Positions 34,007 to 43,178 of a stretch of DNA of 64,000 bases are shown piece after piece. How positions within the stretch are numbered: position 1 is the first letter of the stretch; each line of letters begins with the position of its first letter. Below the pieces are notes generated by a model. It searched no databases. It worked only from the letters and a program-made list of their open reading frames with translations, and was not told the DNA's origin. A program made the translations under genes and the position numbers. Origin of the DNA: Agarivorans albus (lineage in GTDB: Bacteria; Pseudomonadota; Gammaproteobacteria; Enterobacterales; Celerinatantimonadaceae); the NCBI RefSeq assembly GCF_019670105.1, contig NZ_AP023032.1, positions 3,404,972 to 3,468,971 on the forward strand. Reading direction: 5' to 3'.

Positions 34007-35260
34007 ATGTCCGAAAACCGCTATTCCCACACTTCCAGTAATCGCTTAGTGAGACGTTCAGTTGCTTTGGTTCTTGCTGGAGGAAAAGGCACTCGTTTAA
34101 AAGAGTTAACCAACAAGGTTGCCAAGCCAGCTGTTTCTTTTGGTGGCAAATATAGAATTATTGATTTCACCCTATCAAACTGTATCAATTCAGGGGTGCG
34201 AAACATTGGGGTACTTACGCAATACATGGCGCATGATTTGATCATGCACCTACAGTCAGGCTGGCAAATTCTTAACCCCGCCTTAAACGAGCGAGTATCA
34301 ATTATTCCTGCTCAACAACGAACCGGCGAAAACTGGTATCGTGGAACGGCTGACGCGGTATATCAAAACCTCGATATTATTGATCATGAGCATTATGACC
34401 GGGTACTGATTCTAGGTGGCGACCATATCTACAAAATGGACTACTCTCGCATGATTAACTTCCATGCAGAGAACGATGCCGATGTTACCGTAGCTTGTAT
34501 TCGTAAACCCTTATCTCAAGCCTCCTCTTTTGGCGTAATGGGCTTGGATGATCAAGGTAGAATCGTCGACTTTGAAGAAAAACCTGACCACCCTAAATCT
34601 GACCCCAACAACCCTGAAAAAGCACTGGTGTCTATGGGCATATACATCTTCAACATGGACGTATTAGACGATGAGCTGCGTAAGGGTTTATTAAAACCAG
34701 GATACTCTCACGACTTTGGCCACAATGTTATTCCTAGCATGCTAAAAAACCGCAAGGTTTACGGCTATGTATTTGCTGACAAAGGCCACCCAGGACGTAC
34801 CGCTTACTGGCGTGATGTGGGTGATATTGATGAGTACTTTGCAGCAAACATGGACTTGGTTGACCCTAACCCAGAGCTAGACTTATACGATCGTGATTGG
34901 CCAATTATTACCGATCAAAAACAACGCCCCGGCGCTAAGTTTGTATTTAATGAAGAAAACCGCAGAGGCTATGCCACCGACTCTTTGCTTTCAGCAGGCA
35001 CCATAGTATCGGGGGCTAAAGTGCATCGTTCGTTATTATCTTTAGATGTGCGGGTCGAAGAGCACTCTGAGCTAGAGCAGGTAATTGCGCTTAATGGCTG
35101 CAGTATTGGCAAAAAATGTAAGATTCGAAAGGCAATTATTGCTGAAGACTGTGTCGTGCCAGATGGCACCGTAATTGGCTATGATGAAGCCGAAGATAAG
35201 CGCCGTTTTACCGTCTCGGCCGGCGGCGTTATTTTAGTCTCTTGTGAAATGCTAAGTTAA
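34007..35260 (+). CDS. glgC: Glucose-1-phosphate adenylyltransferase (ADP-glucose pyrophosphorylase)
   Basis: A 417-residue cytosolic enzyme making ADP-glucose from ATP and glucose-1-phosphate, the committing step of glycogen synthesis. The nucleotide loop ALVLAGGKGTRLKELT is at residue 24, the sugar-binding Lys is in GIVDFEEKP-like DFEEKPDHP near 190, and KYRIIDFTLSNCINSG and YYRGTADAV-like WYRGTADAV are present. The C-terminal third is a left-handed beta helix. GAGGAA precedes the ATG. It stands alone: glgA, glgB and glgP are not adjacent. Regulation by quorum sensing is suggested by a lux-box-like site. Confidence 0.95.
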   Translation: MSENRYSHTSSNRLVRRSVALVLAGGKGTRLKELTNKVAKPAVSFGGKYRIIDFTLSNCINSGVRNIGVLTQYMAHDLIMHLQSGWQILNPALNERVSIIPAQQRTGENWYRGTADAVYQNLDIIDHEHYDRVLILGGDHIYKMDYSRMINFHAENDADVTVACIRKPLSQASSFGVMGLDDQGRIVDFEEKPDHPKSDPNNPEKALVSMGIYIFNMDVLDDELRKGLLKPGYSHDFGHNVIPSMLKNRKVYGYVFADKGHPGRTAYWRDVGDIDEYFAANMDLVDPNPELDLYDRDWPIITDQKQRPGAKFVFNEENRRGYATDSLLSAGTIVSGAKVHRSLLSLDVRVEEHSELEQVIALNGCSIGKKCKIRKAIIAEDCVVPDGTVIGYDEAEDKRRFTVSAGGVILVSCEMLS

Positions 35261-35263
35261 TTC

Positions 35264-35290
35264 AAAAAGGGGCTAGCTTGCTAGCCCTTT
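35264..35290. terminator. Bidirectional terminator between glgC and the EAL gene
   Basis: GC-rich 8-bp stem (35270-35277 with 35280-35287) flanked by A on the left and T on the right, so it can serve both convergent genes. Confidence 0.8.
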
Positions 35291-36554
35291 ATTCGACCAA
35301 CAAAGTATCGTCTGCCACCTTACAATCCACTAACAACACCAAGTCTTTAGTTAAGTAAGTACTAAAGGTTTTACACATTTCTTTGCTGCTAGAATCTCGA
35401 TAGATTTTCGACAAAATTAGTTGTTGTGGCTTTACCGAATCCAAGGCTATTAAGGCGTGAAAATAGGGTCTAAAGCTCCAGTTAAAGCCGACAAAGTTGT
35501 CATCTTCTTCGATACCTAAGCCGGTCACTTCAAAGTTAGGAGAGACTTGAGTGCCATCAATACGGCACAAAAAGTATCGCAATATGCCCACACTCGCTAG
35601 CTGCTGCTCCAGGCTTAAGGCATTGCCACCATTTTGCAATTGGTGTTTAAGTGCCAGCACCGTGGTTTTTACCGAAACATTGTGTTTTACCGTTGCTAAA
35701 GAGCGCTGACTCTTACGCTTTAAATAACTGGCTAATAGGGTTTTAACTTTAGCTTGGCTAGATTGAGCAGATAGAAACTCCTTCTCAGCTTTATAAAACA
35801 ACCAGCCCTGCATGTATCGCGCTCCGCACTCTACACCAAAGTGAAACTCTTGCTCAGTTTCCACGCCTTCACAAATCAATTCACAGCCCGCACGCTGTAC
35901 CAGTTCAGAAATGGACAAGACCACATCTGCGGGCAAGCCTCCTTTGGTGGCGTCTTTAAACAAACGCATATCTAACTTAATGATATCTGGTTCGAGTGCG
36001 ATAATTCGATCGATTTGTGAAGCCCCAGCGCCAAAGTCGTCAATCGCTACTTTTAAGCCAGCTTGATGGTACTCTTTCACCACTCGCTGCAAATTATCGA
36101 TATTGCCGCTGGCCTCGGTGATTTCCATCACTACCCTGCTAGGGTCAATGCCTATTTTTTCGATCATCGAAATGGTGGGGGTGCAAATATCTTCAGGTAG
36201 CATGTCGACCCAATCGGGCACAATGTTTAAGGTAAGAAAACCCTCTTGCTGAGATTTTGCAAACTGCTCTAAAGCCTGCTGTCTAACATAGCGATCTACT
36301 TGTCGACGATTGCTCAAAGAATACTGATGATCGGCAAACAGCTCTCCTGCGCTGGTAGGCTCTCCAGCGGGATTATTTCGGCGCGCCAAAGCTTCGTAAC
36401 CGGCTATTTCCCCAGTAGGCAAATAAACAATCGGTTGATAATGTGGAAAGTAGCTAAGCGGGTTAAGTTGTGTCCGCTTAGCTGCCAGTAAAGCTTGATG
36501 TAAGCTCACCACTTTTGAAGGGTTCTTAGTCAACGCTTGTGTTGTCCATATCAA
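35289..36554 (-). CDS. EAL-domain protein with YkuI-like C-terminal domain
   Basis: A 421-residue putative c-di-GMP phosphodiesterase. The EAL domain (about residues 40-280) keeps the metal and substrate motifs: YEALARR, MEITEA, DDFGAGASQ, IKLDMRLF, CEGVET and MQGWLF. The C-terminal 120 residues (RYFLCRIDGTQVSPNFEV...FNWSFRPYFHALIALD) resemble the PAS-like YkuI_C domain of Bacillus YkuI. No membrane segment is seen. The start seems to be TTG at 36554; the start is uncertain because the EAL domain begins well inside. It converges on glgC. Confidence 0.85.
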   Translation of the reverse strand: MIWTTQALTKNPSKVVSLHQALLAAKRTQLNPLSYFPHYQPIVYLPTGEIAGYEALARRNNPAGEPTSAGELFADHQYSLSNRRQVDRYVRQQALEQFAKSQQEGFLTLNIVPDWVDMLPEDICTPTISMIEKIGIDPSRVVMEITEASGNIDNLQRVVKEYHQAGLKVAIDDFGAGASQIDRIIALEPDIIKLDMRLFKDATKGGLPADVVLSISELVQRAGCELICEGVETEQEFHFGVECGARYMQGWLFYKAEKEFLSAQSSQAKVKTLLASYLKRKSQRSLATVKHNVSVKTTVLALKHQLQNGGNALSLEQQLASVGILRYFLCRIDGTQVSPNFEVTGLGIEEDDNFVGFNWSFRPYFHALIALDSVKPQQLILSKIYRDSSSKEMCKTFSTYLTKDLVLLVDCKVADDTLLVE

Positions 36555-36621
36555 TACTACCAGTACATAGCCTAAAATTAATCACTAGGTTAATGCACAA
36601 AGTACGCCATAAAAACCTTAG

Positions 36622-39294
36622 CTACTCCATGGTTACAGTTTTAATCATCCGTTTTATCTCAGGAACACAAGATCCACAGTTGGTTCCGGCTTTACAGTGC
36701 TTGCCTACTTGTTCTGCACTTTCGCAAGCATGTTCGCTAATCACATCACTAATGGTCTGCTCCCGAACCTGATGACAAGAACAGACTATTTTGCCTAGGT
36801 CAGGAGCTGGGCTGGTGCCAGCCAGCACGCCACGGCGAATGTTGTCAGACATTGGTTGCTGCAACAACGACTCCAACCAAGAGCTTGCATTAAGCTCACC
36901 TTTAGCCGCCACGCTAAAGCTAGAGAACAGCTCGCCCTCAATCACCAAAGCGCTGCGGAAGTTCTGTTTGATAGGATCCGCAAAATCTAAGCTTTGTAGC
37001 TTGGTTTGCGACATTAAAAAGCCCTTTAGCTTGGCTGCTAGTTCAACTGGAGTGCTGCCATCGGCCAAGCGATATAAAAAGCCATCGGCCAAACCTTGTT
37101 TCACCCAATAATCCGCAGGTAAGGCTTGGCACTGCGCTTTAGTTAAAGGCTTAGCTGTAAGCAAAACCGCCTCACTGGCATATTCCCAAGCCGCCAATTT
37201 AACCGGCGTATACTTTGACTCAGGCTGACCAGAAAGAGGATCCACAGAGCTATCAACCACTTGGCTCACTAAGCCATCACTTGAATATTGTTCGGTCCAA
37301 TGAATAGGCATAAATACGTGGCCGGCTTTTTGTCCTTCACTTACTTGAATTCGCACTTTTAGCTGACCAACATTGCTAGATAAGCTCACTATGCTGTTAT
37401 CACACAAACCTTGGTTAGCTGCATCTTGTGAATTCACTTCTAACAAAGGCTCTGAGCTATGACTTGTTAACTGCGCAGCCAAACCGGTGCGTGTCATGGT
37501 GTGCCACTGGTCTCGCATACGACCAGTGTTTAATACCAAAGGAAAAGCATCGCTAGTACCTTGCTTAGTTGCTTGGTTAGTCACCGCAATAAGTTGTGCC
37601 TTACCAGAGGTGGTAGAGAAACGACCATCACTGAACAAACTACGATTATCGCTACCCTGTTTGCTTACCGGCCAGCGCTGCGGCTCAATAGCATCAAAGG
37701 CTTGCTGGTCTTTGCCCGACAACTCACTAATGTTAAATAAGCGCTCACCACTTTCTGCTAGCAAGCCAGATAACGCTGCGTGTTCACTAAATATATCGGC
37801 TGAGCTGGTGTAAGAGAATGCTTCAGCAAACCCCATTTTTTGCGCTACTTGGCTTAATAAGTACCAATCAGGCTTAGTATCACCTTGTGCCTCTACAAAG
37901 GCGCGCTGGCGAGATAACATTCGCTCCGAGTTAGTCACTGTGCCATCACGCTCTCCCCAGCCAGCTGCCGGTAACAGTACATCGGCATAACGGGTGGTAT
38001 CAGTTTCGGCAATACAGTCTGACACCACTACCATTGGGCACGACAACAGCGCTTCGCGTATTTTTGCAGACTCAGGCAAACTTACCGCCGGATTCGTGCC
38101 CATAATCCAAATAGCTTTAATCTCGCCTTTGGCAACTTTATCAAATAAATCAACGGCTTTATGCCCAGGCTTTTGACTTAAGTTGGAAGTATTCCAAAAG
38201 CCCGATAAGGCTTCTAAATGCTCCGGTTTGTAGTCTAAGTGGCCGGCTAATAGGTTAGATAAAGCGCCCACTTCGCGCCCACCCATAGCATTAGGCTGAC
38301 CGGTAATAGAAAATGCGCTAGCACCAAGCTTACCTAACTTACCTGTAGCTAAGTGGCTGTTAATAATCGCATTAACCTTGTCTACACCTTGGCTGCTTTG
38401 ATTTACGCCTTGGCTAAACACGGTCACACAACGCTCGTTATTAGCAAACAACTGGAAGAAACGAAGTAGCGCTTCAGGCTCTAAGCCACAGGTTGTGGCT
38501 AAGGCAGCTAAATCACCAGCGTCTTCTACAGCGCTTGCCACTGCAGCTTCAAAGCCCTCGGTAAACTGGGCGATGTAATCACTATCTAATTTTCCATGCT
38601 CACTTAGATAAGCTAATAAACCATTGAATAAGGCTACATCGCTACCGCCATTTAGTGGCAGGTGTAAATCTGCAATATCGCAGCTATCTGTTCTACGTGG
38701 GTCAATCACTACAACTTTTAAGTTTGGATTAGCTTGCTTAGCGCGCTTTAAACGTTGGTAAACAATTGGGTGACACCACGCCAGGTTAGACCCTACCAAG
38801 GTCACCAGCTGGGCATGTTCTAAATCTTCATAGCTACCCGGTACAATGTCTTCACCAAAGGCGCGTTTATGGCCAGCAACCGCTGACGACATACATAAAC
38901 GAGAATTCGAATCGATGTTTGAACAACCAATAAAGCCTTTAATCAGTTTATTAGCAACGTAGTAGTCTTCAGTTAACAGCTGTCCAGACACATAAAATGC
39001 CACCGACTCAGGGCCATGTTCAGCAATGGTTTGACTGAAGCGAGAGGCTACATAACTTAATGCTTTATCTAAAGATTCTTGATGGCCTTTAATATAGGCA
39101 TGCTCTAAACGGCCTTGTTTAATCACCGTTTCACCCAGTGCAGAGCCTTTAGAACATAACAAGCCTCGGTTGGCCGGATGGCTCGCATCACCGCGCACTT
39201 CTACCGCTCCATTACTTGCTACTTTTGCTTCAACGCCACAGCCCGTTCCACAATATGGGCAGGTGGTCTTAATCCATTGTTGTTGAGACACCAC
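36622..39294 (-). CDS. nasA: Assimilatory nitrate reductase, catalytic subunit
   Basis: An 890-residue cytosolic molybdopterin enzyme reducing nitrate to nitrite for assimilation. The N-terminal 4Fe-4S motif is CPYCGTGCGVE...GLLCSKG (residues 12-48), then the large bis-MGD domains. A C-terminal BFD-like [2Fe-2S] domain (CSCHQVREQ...KHCKAGTNCGSC, residues about 841-882) marks the NasA type found in gammaproteobacteria. No Tat signal is present, consistent with the cytoplasm. The start is GTG at 39294 behind GAGGAG. Nitrite reductase (nirBD) and nitrate transporter genes are not in the window. Confidence 0.94.
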   Translation of the reverse strand: MVSQQQWIKTTCPYCGTGCGVEAKVASNGAVEVRGDASHPANRGLLCSKGSALGETVIKQGRLEHAYIKGHQESLDKALSYVASRFSQTIAEHGPESVAFYVSGQLLTEDYYVANKLIKGFIGCSNIDSNSRLCMSSAVAGHKRAFGEDIVPGSYEDLEHAQLVTLVGSNLAWCHPIVYQRLKRAKQANPNLKVVVIDPRRTDSCDIADLHLPLNGGSDVALFNGLLAYLSEHGKLDSDYIAQFTEGFEAAVASAVEDAGDLAALATTCGLEPEALLRFFQLFANNERCVTVFSQGVNQSSQGVDKVNAIINSHLATGKLGKLGASAFSITGQPNAMGGREVGALSNLLAGHLDYKPEHLEALSGFWNTSNLSQKPGHKAVDLFDKVAKGEIKAIWIMGTNPAVSLPESAKIREALLSCPMVVVSDCIAETDTTRYADVLLPAAGWGERDGTVTNSERMLSRQRAFVEAQGDTKPDWYLLSQVAQKMGFAEAFSYTSSADIFSEHAALSGLLAESGERLFNISELSGKDQQAFDAIEPQRWPVSKQGSDNRSLFSDGRFSTTSGKAQLIAVTNQATKQGTSDAFPLVLNTGRMRDQWHTMTRTGLAAQLTSHSSEPLLEVNSQDAANQGLCDNSIVSLSSNVGQLKVRIQVSEGQKAGHVFMPIHWTEQYSSDGLVSQVVDSSVDPLSGQPESKYTPVKLAAWEYASEAVLLTAKPLTKAQCQALPADYWVKQGLADGFLYRLADGSTPVELAAKLKGFLMSQTKLQSLDFADPIKQNFRSALVIEGELFSSFSVAAKGELNASSWLESLLQQPMSDNIRRGVLAGTSPAPDLGKIVCSCHQVREQTISDVISEHACESAEQVGKHCKAGTNCGSCVPEIKRMIKTVTME

Positions 39295-39637
39295 GTAAAC
39301 TCCTCACCTTATTCTTTGCTGGGCTTTTATTGCCCGCATTTATGCTTAGATACAAAGCAAAAGGCGAACCAATAAAATCCCGCAAAAACCTATTACTTAA
39401 GGAGTATAAAAAATCGATAAATTGGCAGAAAAAGCCGAATTTTGAGTGCTGAAACAAAATAGCGCACAAGCATGGTGCAAGATGTCCCGAAATTGGGCTT
39501 TATTGGAATAGCAGCAAGCATCTCTTTCCAGCTGTTTAAACCTCAATTCTTAAACGAACAGATGCAAAGCGCGAAATGGGGAAGCAATTAAACCAACCGC
39601 CTTATTTACAACAATGGCTAACAAGATATAAAACACA
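39295..39637. other. Intergenic region upstream of nasA
   Basis: About 340 bp holding the nasA promoter on the minus strand. I see an imperfect inverted repeat GCAC-N7-GTGC near 39464-39478 but no convincing sigma-54 site, riboswitch or short gene. Confidence 0.4.
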
Positions 39638-39662
39638 AAACCAGAGCCTTAGCTCTGGTTTC
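39631..39662 (-). terminator. Terminator of the rnhA operon
   Basis: Perfect 9-bp stem (39639-39647 with 39652-39660), 4-nt loop. On the minus strand it is followed by TTGTGTTTT. Confidence 0.8.
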
Positions 39663-39667
39663 TATGC

Positions 39668-40030
39668 TTAGTTTACAGCTGGAGAAAAGTAAGATTTTAT
39701 CCAATCGTAAAGTACTTGTTGGTTAAACTCGGCAAAAGCGATTTGGCTAAAATCACCCGCAGGGTCTTGCTCTTTAAAAGCAAATTTATACAGCACTTGC
39801 TCTGGATTTTGATCATGTAAAATCACAATAATTCGCTTGCTGGTTTTTAAGCAATCGATGGTCATCACATCAGCCGGCACGCCATTTTTACGCATGTTAC
39901 GACTAATGCCTATCACCGGATCGATTTGCGCAAAATCTTGCTGAATTCTTAAATGAGCAGCGTTCGCCATATCAGACAATTTTATTAAGCGCTGTTCACT
40001 TGGGCTATTTTCTGCGGTTTGATTTTCCAT
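39668..40030 (-). CDS. Hypothetical protein cotranscribed with rnhA
   Basis: A 120-residue acidic soluble protein that I cannot assign to a named family. It has no signal peptide. A conserved-looking core is GISRNMRKNGVPADVMTIDCLKTSKRIIVILHDQNPEQVLYKF, reading like a small alpha/beta domain. The start lies 3 nt beyond the rnhA stop, with its ribosome site (GGCAGGTTAG) inside the end of rnhA, so the two are translationally coupled. A shared terminator follows. Confidence 0.72.
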   Translation of the reverse strand: MENQTAENSPSEQRLIKLSDMANAAHLRIQQDFAQIDPVIGISRNMRKNGVPADVMTIDCLKTSKRIIVILHDQNPEQVLYKFAFKEQDPAGDFSQIAFAEFNQQVLYDWIKSYFSPAVN

Positions 40031-40033
40031 TTA

Positions 40034-40804
40034 CTAACCTGCCCGTAGCGCCAAAATAGCGGGAATATTTAAGGCCTTGCTGTAAGCAACAAAAGCTTGC
40101 TCTTTCTCAGCGATAGCCACAATCGACATCCGATCAGCTAGCTCGTTGCCCTCTACCCCAACATGGCCATTTACATGCAATATTTGCAGTTTATCTTTAA
40201 GCTGTTGGTAGCGTTCAAACATTTCCTGAATTAACTCCAGATTCTTAATCTCACCACCAGATTTCTTCCACCCCTTCTTCTGCCACCCTGCAGCCCATTG
40301 AGTAATACATTGAATGGAGTATTTAGAGTCACACAAAATTGCCACTCGCAAACCTTTAGCCAGCTCTTGCTGGGCCATAATCATTGCTTGATTAAGGGCG
40401 TTTAGCTCTGCGGTATTGTTAGTGCCCATGGGGTTATATAGGCCATACCAAAGCTCGGCCAACTCTTCGTTGCGATACAAGGCTAAGCCCGAGCCAGCCT
40501 CTCCTGGGTTTGGCTCGCAGCCACCGTCTGTATAAATTTTCACTTCTGCGGCTAATTTATTGATCTCCGCAGCAGTATAGGTTTTCACCGTTTGCCCCGA
40601 CGCTCGTTTACGCGCTGGCGCTGCACCGGAAGCTTTTACGCTAGCACTGGCCTTACCGCCAAAAGCAGCTTCAGCCTCAGCTAAAGTAGGGAAAGACTTG
40701 TAACGCGCACCAGCAAACTTATCAATGCTGCGCTTACAGGTGGGCCAATCGTTAAAAATGCCGGTGTCTCGCCCTTGCCATACCACGTAGTACTTTTTAG
40801 CCAT
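40034..40804 (-). CDS. rnhA: Ribonuclease HI with N-terminal viroplasmin-like domain
   Basis: A 256-residue nuclease that cuts the RNA strand of RNA-DNA hybrids. Residues 1-50 (YYVVWQGRDTGIFNDWPTCKRSIDKF) are the hybrid-binding domain also found in eukaryotic RNase H1 and caulimovirus viroplasmin. An Ala/Lys-rich linker follows. The catalytic domain keeps the DEDD set: IYTDGGCEPNPG, NTAELNAL, CDSKYS and NELADRMS. A classical short RNase HI is probably encoded elsewhere too. It leads a two-gene unit. Confidence 0.93.
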   Translation of the reverse strand: MAKKYYVVWQGRDTGIFNDWPTCKRSIDKFAGARYKSFPTLAEAEAAFGGKASASVKASGAAPARKRASGQTVKTYTAAEINKLAAEVKIYTDGGCEPNPGEAGSGLALYRNEELAELWYGLYNPMGTNNTAELNALNQAMIMAQQELAKGLRVAILCDSKYSIQCITQWAAGWQKKGWKKSGGEIKNLELIQEMFERYQQLKDKLQILHVNGHVGVEGNELADRMSIVAIAEKEQAFVAYSKALNIPAILALRAG

Positions 40805-40899
40805 GTTTGATTCTCTTACTTATTTGCTGGCTAATATAACCAAGCAAGCGGCTGAACACGAAGGGAAACTTAGAATTTATCTAAGCGCGAATACTTAAC

Positions 40900-41847
40900 T
40901 CAAACTGATTGCAAGTTATCTAGCAAAAACTGACTAAATACCGCCACCTTGTTTGGCATAAAAGTACGAGATGGATAAAGCAACCATATTGCACTATCGC
41001 TATTCGCTCCTGTCACTTGCCAATCGCTAAGTACCTGAACTAATTTGCCAGATTTAAGATCCTCGCGAACCGTCCAATCGGCCAACAACGCTAAGCCCAT
41101 GTCATGGTTCACACACTCTTTGATTGCGGCAGCACTCGACAAACTAAGCGAAGGGGTAATTGCAATCTTTTGGCTAGTTTTACCTTGGCTAAATAACCAC
41201 TGCTTATTTAGCTCGCGATAAGTAAAACCTACAAGGTTATGGTCAGTAACATCGAAAGGTTGTTGAATCTTAGCGCTCCGCTTGAGGTAAGCCGAGCTCG
41301 CCACCAGTAAATAATCCACATCCAGTAGTTTACGAGCCACCAAGCTACTATCATTTAGTGCCCCGTGGCGCAACACCAGATCAAATTGCTGAGCAATAAG
41401 ATCAACTCTGGAGTCGGATAAATCCAACTCCAATTGTATCTTGGGGTAGGCTTGCTGAAACTTACCCAATAGAGGTGCTAATACCAATTGACCAAAGGAG
41501 CTGGACGCGCTCACTCGCAGTAACCCCGAGGGCTGCAAAGTTTCGCCTAAGGCCTCTTGCTGAGCTAAATCAAACTCTTCTAACAAAGGTTCCATACGCA
41601 AATAATAGCGCTCAGCGGCTTGGGTTGGATTAAGTGTTCGAGTGGTTCGTTGGAACAAACGCAAGCCCAATTCCTCTTCTAAACCGGCAATAGTGCGAGA
41701 AATAGAAGACGCTGCTACATTGCGCTGCTTAGCCACTACAGCAAAGCTTTTAGCCCGATAAACCGCCACAAAAATCTTCAGCTTAGTAATGTCCATTGGT
41801 GCAAAATCCGCATTAATGATTTGCATACAGCCTAGTTTATTGTGCAT
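40900..41847 (-). CDS. LysR-family transcriptional regulator
   Basis: A 315-residue regulator. The N-terminal winged helix-turn-helix is MDITKLKIFVAVYRAKSFAVVAKQRNVAASSISRTIAGLEEELG, followed by a periplasmic-binding-like effector domain. The domain sequence suggests that translation may really begin at the ATG at 41796 (298 residues) or at 41826; no site has a convincing Shine-Dalgarno, so the long version is kept. It is divergent from the SDR gene at 41895, a standard arrangement in which the LysR protein controls its neighbour. Confidence 0.9.
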   Translation of the reverse strand: MHNKLGCMQIINADFAPMDITKLKIFVAVYRAKSFAVVAKQRNVAASSISRTIAGLEEELGLRLFQRTTRTLNPTQAAERYYLRMEPLLEEFDLAQQEALGETLQPSGLLRVSASSSFGQLVLAPLLGKFQQAYPKIQLELDLSDSRVDLIAQQFDLVLRHGALNDSSLVARKLLDVDYLLVASSAYLKRSAKIQQPFDVTDHNLVGFTYRELNKQWLFSQGKTSQKIAITPSLSLSSAAAIKECVNHDMGLALLADWTVREDLKSGKLVQVLSDWQVTGANSDSAIWLLYPSRTFMPNKVAVFSQFLLDNLQSV

Positions 41848-41894
41848 TTAGATCAACTTAATCTCACTAACTAAAAGCTTAAGGAGATTGGTTG

Positions 41895-42668
41895 ATGCAA
41901 AACACTACACACTTTTCAGGAAAAACCGCCCTCATCATGGGTGCGAGCCGTGGCATAGGCCTTGCGACAGCTCAAGTACTCGCAAGCCTTGGTGCCAAAG
42001 TGGTGCTGGCAGCACGCAATGAGCAAGAAATCGGAAAACAAGCGCTACTCATTAAGCAACAGGGCGAAATTGCCGACGCCATCACCTGTGATGTAAGCCA
42101 ATATAGCTCGGTGCTTAATGCGGTCGACTACTGTTTGTCACTGCATGGACAAATCGACTTTCTAATTAACAATGCCGGGGTGATAGAGCCTTTAACAACA
42201 CTAGTAGAAAGCGATCCTAGTTTATGGGGCTTAGCAGCCGACATAAACTACAAAGGGGTTTATCACGGCATGCGAGCAGTATTGCCACACATGATTAAGG
42301 CTAAATCTGGAGTCATTGTTAATCTTAGTTCTGGCGCAGCAAATAGCGCCCTCTGGGGCTGGAGCCACTACTGTTCGAGCAAAGCCGCCAGTCAAAAACT
42401 CACCGAAGTGGCACAACTAGAAGTGGCTGAACACCACATCCGTATAGTGGGTTTGTCACCAGGTACAGTCGCTACCGACATGATGGCAAGCATCCGTGAT
42501 TCACAAATTAACGCGGTGAGTAAACTCGATTGGAATAGCCATATTCCAGCCCAATGGGCTGCCAAAGCAGTAGCGTTTTTGTGTGGACCAGAAGGACAGC
42601 AATTTGCGGGCAGCGACTTCTCGTTAAAATCGGAGCAAGCCAAGCGCTTAGTGGGTTTACTTGACTAA
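41895..42668 (+). CDS. Short-chain dehydrogenase/reductase
   Basis: A 257-residue classical SDR. The cofactor motif ALIMGASRGIGLATA lies near residue 12. NNAG is at about 91, and the catalytic Ser-Tyr-Lys set is NLSSGAANSALWGWSHYCSSKAA, so Tyr and Lys are in the YxxxK arrangement. The ATG at 41895 has AAGGAG 8 nt upstream. The substrate is unknown. It is divergently paired with a LysR gene, its probable regulator. Confidence 0.9.
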   Translation: MQNTTHFSGKTALIMGASRGIGLATAQVLASLGAKVVLAARNEQEIGKQALLIKQQGEIADAITCDVSQYSSVLNAVDYCLSLHGQIDFLINNAGVIEPLTTLVESDPSLWGLAADINYKGVYHGMRAVLPHMIKAKSGVIVNLSSGAANSALWGWSHYCSSKAASQKLTEVAQLEVAEHHIRIVGLSPGTVATDMMASIRDSQINAVSKLDWNSHIPAQWAAKAVAFLCGPEGQQFAGSDFSLKSEQAKRLVGLLD

Positions 42669-42676
42669 ATAGCAGA

Positions 42677-42696
42677 AAGGCCGCAAAAGCGGCCTT
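42677..42696. terminator. Hairpin between convergent SDR and YdcH genes
   Basis: Perfect 8-bp GC-rich stem (42677-42684 with 42689-42696), AAAA loop, short T runs on both strands. Confidence 0.65.
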
Positions 42697-42741
42697 CTAA
42701 ATTTCAACGAATAAGTTGCTGTGAGACAAACTAAAATGTGT

Positions 42742-42975
42742 TTACTTAAGGCGGTGATACAGGGAGTCTTTAAGCTCTGCCCTATCATGTTTTAACTGGT
42801 GCATCGCCTCGTCATCTATCGGGCCGCCACGCAACTCCAATACACGAATTTCTTTATCTAAGGCATTGTAGCGCTTGGTGTCTGCGGCAAACTTCTCATC
42901 GCTGCCCGTTAAGGCAGTGATCTTATCTAGCAGTTCTGGAAACTCTTTTGCCAAAGAATGATCTTCACCTAACAT
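42742..42975 (-). CDS. YdcH family (DUF465) small protein
   Basis: A 77-residue, highly charged, all-helical protein forming a probable coiled-coil hairpin. The KRYNALDKEIRVLELRG and LKHDRAELKDSLYHRL segments match YdcH/DUF465, a widespread proteobacterial family of unknown function. AAGGAG precedes the ATG. It stands alone. Confidence 0.88.
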   Translation of the reverse strand: MLGEDHSLAKEFPELLDKITALTGSDEKFAADTKRYNALDKEIRVLELRGGPIDDEAMHQLKHDRAELKDSLYHRLK

Positions 42976-43178
42976 AAAAACTCCTTCCCATTTAAACCCG
43001 ATATGTTGTTTCAGCCTTAGCCAAATTTGGCTAGTTCTTAAAACTTAGCAAATCCCTTGTAAAACACCGTGTTAATTTGTCAGTTAAACTAAATTTTTCT
43101 CATGATGAAAAATTTACTTGCCCAAACTTAATATATTAAATATCGTATATATGATTTTCCATATACCTGGTTACTGTA

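Noticed and set aside
39462-39480. Sigma-54 promoter for nasA
   Set aside because: The minus strand reads TTGCAC-N5-TTGTG, lacking the invariant GG and GC dinucleotides, so it is not a credible RpoN site.
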